Part shown: one piece after another, positions 1-4,899 of the stretch
Layout: each line of letters opens with the position of its first letter
Numbering within the stretch: position 1 is the stretch's first letter
Source of the DNA: Chloroflexota bacterium
GTDB lineage: Bacteria > Chloroflexota > Chloroflexia > Thermomicrobiales > UBA6265
DNA: 23,344 nt
Reading direction: 5' to 3'
Assembly: GCA_023423795.1 (NCBI GenBank)
Contig: JAFAEX010000017.1
Span: forward strand, 1 to 23,344
Translations under genes and position numbers: made by a program
The notes under the pieces: model-generated
Database searches by the model: none
What the model was told of the DNA's origin: nothing
What the model saw: the letters and a program-made list of their open reading frames with translations, nothing else

Positions 1-3
1 TAA

Positions 4-34
4 ACGAGATTCCTCGACGGGCTGGGGATGACGG
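4..34. repeat. Partial copy of the dispersed palindromic ATCCCGAGCC element
   Basis: The window opens inside a copy of a repeat seen intact at 23268-23344. The order ACGAGAT, CCTCGAC, GGCT, GGGATGACG matches the right arm of that element with a few substitutions. The left arm would lie before base 1. It sits just downstream of the stop codon of the minus-strand hydrolase gene, so it may act as a 3' hairpin for that gene (inference). Confidence 0.6.
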
Positions 35-40
35 GTCGGG

Positions 41-1003
41 TCAGGCCTGCGGCGGGATCTCGCCGCGTTTGGTCAGCAGCCGGGTGATGCCGGACGCGGC
101 GAGGTAACTGGGCGACGCCCATTCGAGGTTGGTGAACACGCCGGGCTCGACCGGGCCGACGCGCTCCGACGCCCACGCCCGGATGCGCCCGGTCAACGCC
201 TCGTGGTCCGCCCCGGCCAGCAGCGCGTCCTTCGCCAGCGCGATCAGCGTATCGAGGTTCGGCAGGATCTGGGCGAGGTGGTCGTCCACGTCGTCGAACG
301 GCCCGCCGTGGGTGAGGTACAGCCGGCGCGCGCCGAGCCGGCGCATCCGCGCCACGCTTTCGGCCCACCCCTCCGGGTCCAGTTCCGGCGGCGGCGCCGG
401 CGGCAGGTTGAACCCGGTCCCGGCCATCCGCACGCCGCCGACGTCGCCGGTGAACGCCACGCCGCGGCTGGGGTCCCAGACCACGACGTGGTGGGAGGCG
501 TGACCGGGCGTGAACAGCGCCGACAGCGGCCGTCCGCCCACCTGGAACGGGTCGGCATCGGCCAGCGCGACCACCCGCTCGACCGGGATCGGCGCGACCT
601 CGCCCCACAGCGCATCCATGCGGTCGGTGTAGAGCCTGGTGGCCGAGGCGACCAACCGGGAGGGGTCTATCAGGTGCGGCGCGCCGACCGGATGGACGCG
701 CACCACCGCCTCCTGCGCGTGGTCGCGCAGGAAGACGCCTGCCCCGCCGGAATGGTCGAGGTGGATGTGGGAGACGACGACCGTGCCGACAGCAGCCGGC
801 TCGAACCCGGCCGTCCGGATGCCCGCGAGCAGGTGGGGCAGGGTGCTGGACGGCCCGGTTTCGACCAGCGCGAGGTCGCCGCCCTGCGCCAGCAGGTAGG
901 CCGAGATCACGCCTTCCCGCCCCTGGAACCCGAGGTCGATCTGCCAGAGGCCATCGCCGTGGTCGGTGACCCGCCCGGGCTGGCCGAAGGTGCCGTCGCT
1001 CAT
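41..1003 (-). CDS. MBL-fold metallo-hydrolase
   Basis: A 320-residue cytoplasmic-type protein of the metallo-beta-lactamase fold, a superfamily of hydrolases with a two-metal centre. The signature HxHxDH is at residues 79-84 (HIHLDH) in a TVVVSHIHLDHSGG context. Further expected ligands are H168 (TPGH), D187 (FTGD) and H232 (LTHGG), so the dinuclear metal site looks complete. The N-terminal part (LVETGPSSTLPHLLAGI) matches the glyoxalase-II/SoxH-like branch rather than true beta-lactamases. There is no signal peptide. The start is ATG with a GGAGGG Shine-Dalgarno 3 nt upstream (coding strand). The substrate cannot be read from the sequence: a thioester, lactone or phosphodiester are all possible. 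It appears monocistronic. A GAGTGCC array begins 23 bp upstream of its start codon. Confidence 0.85.
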   Translation of the reverse strand: MSDGTFGQPGRVTDHGDGLWQIDLGFQGREGVISAYLLAQGGDLALVETGPSSTLPHLLAGIRTAGFEPAAVGTVVVSHIHLDHSGGAGVFLRDHAQEAVVRVHPVGAPHLIDPSRLVASATRLYTDRMDALWGEVAPIPVERVVALADADPFQVGGRPLSALFTPGHASHHVVVWDPSRGVAFTGDVGGVRMAGTGFNLPPAPPPELDPEGWAESVARMRRLGARRLYLTHGGPFDDVDDHLAQILPNLDTLIALAKDALLAGADHEALTGRIRAWASERVGPVEPGVFTNLEWASPSYLAASGITRLLTKRGEIPPQA

Positions 1004-1025
1004 CGTCCCTCCACGAGGTGCCGCC

Positions 1026-1067
1026 GAGTGCCGAGTGCCGAGTGCCGAGTGCCGAGTGCCGAGTGCC
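1026..1067. repeat. Heptamer array (GAGTGCC)6
   Basis: Six perfect tandem copies of GAGTGCC on the + strand. The array lies 23 bp upstream of the MBL-hydrolase start codon, in a 251-bp gene-free stretch (1004-1254). The same heptamer recurs at 6987-7040, 10601-10638 and 10697-10716. Confidence 0.95.
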
Positions 1068-1082
1068 GCAATGGTGCTGGGC

Positions 1083-1117
1083 GCTACGTGCTACGTGCTA
1101 CGTGCTACGTGCTACGT
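1083..1117. repeat. Heptamer array (GCTACGT)5
   Basis: Five perfect tandem copies of GCTACGT, 15 bp after the GAGTGCC array. The unit sequence is unrelated but the period is also 7 bp. The rest of the gap, 1118-1254, shows no gene and no other clear structure. Confidence 0.95.
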
Positions 1118-1254
1118 GGGCGAGTATCGCAGAGGCTGGGGTGGGAATCGGGCACGGGTGTGGCCAGTGCGGGTGCGGCGGCACGAAGGTGTTCGGCGCG
1201 GGAGACCGTGCGGGAGGCCAGGCAGGCCGGCACGGAAGGTTGCCGGTGCTGCCA

Positions 1255-1683
1255 TCAGTCAGGCGGCAGGCGGTTGAGGATGTCGCGAAACGCCCGCGGG
1301 TCGAGGATCGGGATGCCGGCGTAATCCCCGAGGCGCTGCAAGCCGCGGTCCCCGGTGACGAGGTCATCCACGCCCGCCGAGACGGCAGCCTCCAGCACGC
1401 GGTCGTCTTCCGGGCGGGTTGCGACGCCGTCGATCCGGACCGACGGCACGACGAACTCGGCTCGCTCGTCGATTTCCCTGAGCAAAACGGTCCGCTGCGC
1501 GTTCGTCGTCCGCTGCGCGACAAACGGTTTGGTGACAATGCGCTTGACCTCGGCCCGGATCGCAACCGACCTCACCAGATCGAACGCCCGGTCGGTCCAA
1601 CTCAAGAGAATCGCGGCGGGCGGCCGATCCGGCTGACTGACGAACCCGGACGCCAGCACGTTGGCGTCGAGAACGACCCTCAC
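1255..1683 (-). CDS. PIN-domain toxin of an antitoxin/toxin pair (COG1569-like)
   Basis: A 142-residue PIN-domain protein, the usual length for VapC-like ribonuclease toxins. The acidic active-site residues are in place: D6 in VVLDANVLASG, E45 in IRAEVKRI, D93/D94 in RPEDDRVLEAA and D112 in LVTGDRGL. PIN nucleases use such a cluster to bind Mg2+ or Mn2+ and cut RNA. The spacing and the DANVLASG start fit the COG1569 'predicted nucleic acid-binding, PIN' subgroup. The start is GTG, and its GTGA overlaps the stop codon of the upstream antitoxin gene by 4 bp, so translation of the toxin is probably coupled to the antitoxin. The RNA target is unknown. A second, diverged copy of this arrangement lies at 4037-4797. 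Confidence 0.85.
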   Translation of the reverse strand: MRVVLDANVLASGFVSQPDRPPAAILLSWTDRAFDLVRSVAIRAEVKRIVTKPFVAQRTTNAQRTVLLREIDERAEFVVPSVRIDGVATRPEDDRVLEAAVSAGVDDLVTGDRGLQRLGDYAGIPILDPRAFRDILNRLPPD

Positions 1684-2120
1684 GACGCCTTTCGCATCCC
1701 GCTCCGCTCGGCCCGCAGGTCCGCTCGCGCCTCCGCCAGCGCCTTCGCCGTTTCGCGTTCGATATCCTCGTCCGACTGATCGGCGAAATTCGCCCGCACG
1801 GCAGCGAGTACGGCCCGCAATTCGTCGTCACCGACCGGGCTCGCCCCAGTTCGGACCTCAGCGATCGCCCGAACGGTCTCGCGCTGGATCTCTTCGTCGG
1901 TCAGGTCCGAGAAACCCGAACGGAAGGTGGCAACCGCTTGCTGGTCCCGCTCATCGCCGCCCCGCCGGTTGTCGTTCGACTCGACCATCGGGCCAGCCTC
2001 ATCCCGCCGCGCTTGACGACAAGGCGCTCGCCGCGCCGCGTCCTCGACCAGGTCGGGCAGCGCGTCACCGGCGGCGTCGAGGTCCACGATGCGTTCGTTG
2101 ACCCCGGTTTGGCCGGCCAT
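1680..2120 (-). CDS. Antitoxin, Phd/YefM-like, with a frame-shifted core and doubled C-terminal motif
   Basis: A 146-residue partner of the downstream PIN toxin. The ATG at 2120-2118 has a good Shine-Dalgarno (GAGGG, 6 nt spacing). Residues 8-31 (NERIVDLDAAGDALPDLVEDAARR) look like the N-terminal half of a Phd/YefM antitoxin. The expected continuation is not in this frame but in the +1 frame at about 2029-1989, which reads ERLVVKRGGMRLAR. The original frame then resumes at MVESND (1988). This fits a +1 and a -1 indel that cancel out. The C-terminal part carries two similar acidic-helical motifs: SDLTDEEIQRETVRAIAEVR (about residues 71-90) and ADQSDEDIERETAKALAEAR (about 113-132). The second is followed by ADLRAER, resembling the C-terminus of the antitoxin at 4468-4797 (ETRAQLRAER). 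If translation began at the later ATG (1988), the product would be 102 residues with no DNA-binding domain. A sequencing error is an alternative explanation. Confidence 0.7.
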   Translation of the reverse strand: MAGQTGVNERIVDLDAAGDALPDLVEDAARRAPCRQARRDEAGPMVESNDNRRGGDERDQQAVATFRSGFSDLTDEEIQRETVRAIAEVRTGASPVGDDELRAVLAAVRANFADQSDEDIERETAKALAEARADLRAERSGMRKAS

Positions 2121-2155
2121 CGCGCACCCTCTGCGTCGAACCACGTGTACGCCGC

Positions 2156-2184
2156 TTGACGGGCCGCGCCGCGCGCCGTAGCCT
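2156..2184 (+). promoter_or_regulatory. Candidate sigma-70-type promoter of the thiazole operon
   Basis: TTGACG (2156-2161) and TAGCCT (2179-2184) are separated by 17 bp. This would place the transcription start near 2191, just before the TPP riboswitch. The -10 is a moderate match (TAnnnT kept). Confidence 0.45.
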
Positions 2185-2208
2185 GACCTCCACAACCGCA
2201 GATTGCCG

Positions 2209-2300
2209 CAACGGGAGCTCGGGGAGCCGGGCTGAGAGGGGAGCCGCAACCGCTCCCGACCGTCGGACCCGATCGGGATAATGCCCGCGCGGGGATGCCG
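2209..2300 (+). promoter_or_regulatory. TPP riboswitch (THI box) aptamer
   Basis: This leader matches the thiamine-pyrophosphate aptamer. GGGCTGAGAGG is at 2229-2239 (the pyrimidine-binding CUGAGA core). The pyrophosphate-side segment GGACCCGATCGGGATAATG begins at 2265, then comes GCCCGCGCGGGGATG closing toward P1. A variable P3 hairpin is visible as GGGAGC (2239-2244) pairing with GCTCCC (2252-2257). It lies directly upstream of thiG on the same strand, the usual target. High TPP should stabilise the aptamer and reduce expression of thiG and tenI-thiS. Confidence 0.92.
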
Positions 2301-2306
2301 ATGCCG

Positions 2307-2357
2307 CCCCTCCTCAGCCGCCACCCGTTCCCCGGTGGCCCGCCCGAGGAGGGTTTT
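2307..2357 (+). promoter_or_regulatory. Riboswitch expression platform: hairpin that buries the thiG Shine-Dalgarno
   Basis: CCCTCCTC (2308-2315) is perfectly complementary to GAGGAGGG (2346-2353), which is the thiG Shine-Dalgarno. An inner stem GCCACC (2320-2325) / GGTGGC (2334-2339) stacks inside it. The hairpin is followed by TTTT (2354-2357). Formation would block ribosome access. The short U-run could also give some transcription termination, but it is short for an efficient intrinsic terminator, so translational control is more likely. Confidence 0.7.
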
Positions 2358-2360
2358 CCG

Positions 2361-3170
2361 ATGACCGAGGTCGCTTCCGCTCCCGTCGCCGCCGACGCCC
2401 CGCTCACCATCGCCGGGCGCACCTTCTCCAGCCGCCTGATGCTGGGCACCGGGAAGTACCGCACCCGCGAAGACATGCGCGCCGCGCTGGCGGCATCCGG
2501 CACGGGGATCGTCACCGTCGCCCTGCGCCGGATCGACTTCGACGACCCGGCCAGCCGCTCGATCCTCGAAGACGTCGATCCCGCCCGCTACGCGATCCTG
2601 CCCAACACGGCTGGCTGCCAGACCGCCGAGGAGGCGGTCCGCATCGCCCGCATGGCCCGCGCGATGGGGCTGGGCGACTGGGTGAAACTGGAAGTCATCC
2701 CCGACCCGCGCTACCTGCTGCCCGACCCGGTCGGCACGCTGGACGCGGCGCAGACCCTGGTCGCCGAAGGGTTCGCGGTGCTGCCCTACATCGGGGCCGA
2801 CCCGGTACTGGCGCGGCGGCTGCAGGAGATCGGCACGGCCACCGTCATGCCGCTCGCCTCCCCGATCGGCTCCGGGCAAGGGCTGGTGAACCGGGCGGCG
2901 ATCGGCATCATCATCGAGCAGGCGACCGTGCCGGTCGTGGTGGATGCCGGCATCGGCGTGCCCTCCGACGCCGCGCAGGCGATGGAACTGGGCGCGGACG
3001 CCTGCCTCGTCAACACGGCGGTGGCGGTGGCGAAGGACCCGGCGCTCATGGCCGAGGCGATTGCCGAGGGCGTCCGCGCCGGTCGCAAGGCGTTCCTCGC
3101 AGGGCGGATGCCGGTTCTCCCCTACGCCTCGGCCAGCAGCCCGCTCGCCGGGGTGGTCGGGGCGAACTGA
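2361..3170 (+). CDS. thiG: Thiazole synthase ThiG
   Basis: A 269-residue cytoplasmic TIM-barrel enzyme that builds the thiazole phosphate ring of thiamine from deoxyxylulose 5-phosphate, dehydroglycine and the sulfur carried by ThiS thiocarboxylate. Family landmarks are LMLGTGKYRT (27-36), ILPNTAGCQTAEEAV (79-93) and WVKLEVIPD (107-115), whose K109 matches the lysine that forms the imine with the sugar. Also present are PIGSGQGL (168-175) and VDAGIGVPSDAAQAMELGAD (194-213) for phosphate binding. Length and C-terminus are normal. The ATG at 2361 is chosen because GAGGAGGG sits 7 nt upstream and the conserved domain starts just after. An upstream in-frame ATG near 2295 would lie inside the riboswitch. 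The next gene starts 5 bp after the stop, so the two are co-transcribed. Confidence 0.95.
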   Translation: MTEVASAPVAADAPLTIAGRTFSSRLMLGTGKYRTREDMRAALAASGTGIVTVALRRIDFDDPASRSILEDVDPARYAILPNTAGCQTAEEAVRIARMARAMGLGDWVKLEVIPDPRYLLPDPVGTLDAAQTLVAEGFAVLPYIGADPVLARRLQEIGTATVMPLASPIGSGQGLVNRAAIGIIIEQATVPVVVDAGIGVPSDAAQAMELGADACLVNTAVAVAKDPALMAEAIAEGVRAGRKAFLAGRMPVLPYASASSPLAGVVGAN

Positions 3171-3175
3171 GCGGC

Positions 3176-4030
3176 GTGGCGAACGCGCGGCCAACCCCGC
3201 GGCTGGTGCTGGTCGCCGGCTCCGGCCGGTCGGCGCTGCCGCTCCCGGACCTAGCGGCGGCGGCCCTGGCGGGCGGCGTGGACGCGATCCAGGTCCGCAT
3301 GCCCGGCGTCGAACTGGCCGCGGTGCGGGAGGCCGCGCTGGCGATCCGCGGGCGCGCCGGCCCCGCCGTGACCCTGCTGGTGAACGGCGACGCGGCGCTC
3401 GCGGCCGAACTGGGCGCCGGGCTGCACCTGCCGGAGCGCGCCGGTCCGGCGGCCATCGCGGCGGCGCGGGAATCGCTGGGAATCGGGGCGATCGTCGGGC
3501 GCTCGGTGCATTCCCCGGCGGCCGCCGCCGCGTCGGCCGGCGCCGACCACGTGCTGGCGGGGCACGTGTTTCCGACCCCGAGCCATCCGGGCGAGCATCC
3601 CATCGGGCTTACTGGTCTCGCCGCCATCGTCGCCGCCGCGCCGTGCCCGGTGCTGGCGATCGGCGGCATCGACGCGACGAACGCCGCCGCCGCGATCCGC
3701 GCCGGGGCATCCGGGGTCGCGGTCATCTCCGCGATCGCGTGGGCGCCCGACCCGGAAGCGGCGGCGCGTCGGCTGCGCGCGGCGATGGTCGCCGCGCTGG
3801 AGGAACGAACTGGAATGAACGCGAACGCGATCACGCTGACGATCAACGGCAAGGACGTGTCCGTTCCCGACGGCTGGACGGTGCACGATTTCCTCGCGTC
3901 GAAACGGCTCTCCGACGGCATGGCGATCGTCGAGCGCAACGGAGAGATCCTGCCCCGCGCCGCCTACGGCGACACGCTCCTCGCCGCCGGGGACCGGCTG
4001 GAGATCGTGCACGCCGTCGGCGGCGGCTGA
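3176..4030 (+). CDS. TenI-like thiazole tautomerase / ThiE-family domain fused to the sulfur carrier ThiS
   Basis: A single 284-residue ORF with two thiamine-pathway domains. Residues 8-212 are a ThiE/TenI TIM barrel: GLHLPERAGP (82-91), GRSVHS (108-113), AGHVFPTPSHPGEHPIGL (128-145), AIGGIDATNAAAAIRAGASGVAVISAI (161-187). GHVF with H130 is the TenI-type signature (Bacillus TenI uses His122). The ThiE Q-x-R-x-K motif is degraded to QVRMPG (39-44). Thiazole tautomerase is therefore more likely than thiamine-phosphate synthase. Residues 214-284 are a complete ThiS (beta-grasp): LTINGKDVSV, VHDFLASKRL, NGEILPRAAYGDTLLAAGDRLEIV, ending GGG, so the C-terminal Gly-Gly that is thiocarboxylated stays free. 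The start is GTG, 5 bp after the thiG stop. An internal ATG with its own Shine-Dalgarno could also give free ThiS. ThiF and the glycine oxidase or ThiH are not in the window. Confidence 0.85.
   Translation: MANARPTPRLVLVAGSGRSALPLPDLAAAALAGGVDAIQVRMPGVELAAVREAALAIRGRAGPAVTLLVNGDAALAAELGAGLHLPERAGPAAIAAARESLGIGAIVGRSVHSPAAAAASAGADHVLAGHVFPTPSHPGEHPIGLTGLAAIVAAAPCPVLAIGGIDATNAAAAIRAGASGVAVISAIAWAPDPEAAARRLRAAMVAALEERTGMNANAITLTINGKDVSVPDGWTVHDFLASKRLSDGMAIVERNGEILPRAAYGDTLLAAGDRLEIVHAVGGG
3799..3817 (+). promoter_or_regulatory. Internal ribosome-binding site for separate ThiS
   Basis: GGAGGA (3799-3804) lies 10 nt before the in-frame ATG (3815-3817, residue 214 of the fused ORF), exactly where ThiS homology begins. 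The ORF may thus produce both a TenI-ThiS fusion and a free 71-residue ThiS. It could also be a relic of two genes joined by loss of a stop codon. Confidence 0.5.
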
Positions 4031-4036
4031 TCCCGG

Positions 4037-4471
4037 TCAGCCGGCTTCCGACACCAGCGCATCGAGAAATCGCGCCGGATCGGCGAACGGCACCCCGTCG
4101 TAGGAGCGCATGGCGAGCAACGCCGCATCGCCGGTGACGAACCAGTCCGCGCCCGAGGCGGCGACGGTGGCCAGCACCGCGTCATCATGCCGGTGCGGCG
4201 CGACCCGCGGCACGGTGTCCGGGAGCGGCACGACGAGCGAAAGTGCGCCTACCGCGTCGATGACGAGCCGCCGCCGTTCGTCGGAGACGCGAACCCGGAA
4301 ATAGCGCTTGTTCGCCAGCACCCGTTCGGCTTCACCGAGGATGTAATCGGACGTGACGTTGGAGATGCCGCCGAAGACCACCAAGCGCATCACCGAGCCG
4401 GTCGTGCTTTCGGGGTCCGATACCCGGACGAGACCGGAGGCGATGATCCCCGCATCCAGGACGACGATCAT
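4037..4471 (-). CDS. PIN-domain toxin, second copy
   Basis: A 144-residue PIN-domain putative ribonuclease toxin related to the one at 1255-1683. Acidic residues are D6 (VVLDAGIIASG), E47/E49 (YILGEAERVL), D96/D97 (HRHDDAVLA) and D115 (VTGDAALLA), so the metal site looks intact. The ATG start overlaps the stop of the antitoxin gene in an ATGA, giving tight coupling. It converges on the tenI-thiS ORF with only 6 bp between stop codons, so transcripts of the two strands must overlap. The target RNA cannot be predicted. Confidence 0.85.
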   Translation of the reverse strand: MIVVLDAGIIASGLVRVSDPESTTGSVMRLVVFGGISNVTSDYILGEAERVLANKRYFRVRVSDERRRLVIDAVGALSLVVPLPDTVPRVAPHRHDDAVLATVAASGADWFVTGDAALLAMRSYDGVPFADPARFLDALVSEAG

Positions 4472-4797
4472 CCGCCGTCAGCGTCCCGCTCGGCGCGCAA
4501 TTGGGCGCGCGTTTCGGCAGCGGCGGCGGCAACGCGGCGTTCGAGATCGTCTGGATCCCCGTCCGCAAACAGATCGCCGAAATCCAGGATGTCTCGCCGC
4601 GCCTGTTCGCGGCGCGCATCGTCGGCGGCCAACCGGCGCAGGTCATCGAGCGGGACGAGGGCGGCCACCGGGCGGTCGCCTTCGCCCAGGATAGTCACCC
4701 GCTCGCCACGCTGGACCCGGCGGATGGCGTCCGGCGACACCGCCCCTCCATGCTCGTCTGCGTTTTCGTCGTCGGGAGAACGTCTCGGGAGGGCCAT
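4468..4797 (-). CDS. Antitoxin, Phd/YefM-like, partner of the PIN toxin
   Basis: A 109-residue antitoxin. Residues 20-53 (VSPDAIRRVQRGERVTILGEGDRPVAALVPLDDL) form a Phd/YefM-type DNA-binding core, which normally dimerises on the operator and autorepresses. The C-terminal acidic/helical tail (DPDDLERRVAAAAAETRAQLRAER, 81-104) is the probable toxin-binding segment and resembles the tail of the antitoxin at 1680-2120. The chosen ATG at 4797 gives an N-terminal extension (MALPRRSPDDENADEHGGA) without family similarity. A GTG at residue 20 (4740) is a possible alternative start that would give a standard-length Phd. The PIN toxin follows with a 4-bp overlap. Confidence 0.8.
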   Translation of the reverse strand: MALPRRSPDDENADEHGGAVSPDAIRRVQRGERVTILGEGDRPVAALVPLDDLRRLAADDARREQARRDILDFGDLFADGDPDDLERRVAAAAAETRAQLRAERDADGG

Positions 4798-4899
4798 CGC
4801 TGGGCTCCGTTCGTGCAGGACGACTCACCGGTCCTACGATTGTACGTTCGGGAACCGCTGCGCCTCACGCCTGACCGATCGCGGCAGCGGCCCGGCGAC

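Noticed and set aside
1026..1117. CRISPR-like reading of the tandem arrays
   Set aside because: The units are 7 bp with no spacers; these are simple tandem repeats.
1975..2035. Programmed ribosomal frameshift in the first antitoxin
   Set aside because: No slippery heptanucleotide or downstream stimulator is visible, and two shifts in opposite directions would be needed.
2121..3194. Upstream extension of the first antitoxin frame to 504 codons
   Set aside because: It would run antisense through thiG and the TPP riboswitch; the ATG at 2120 has a good Shine-Dalgarno and starts the Phd-like region.
3176..3814. Canonical thiamine-phosphate synthase (ThiE)
   Set aside because: The Q-x-R-x-K motif is degraded and the GHVF/HPGE pattern is closer to TenI; ThiE activity cannot be excluded but is less likely.
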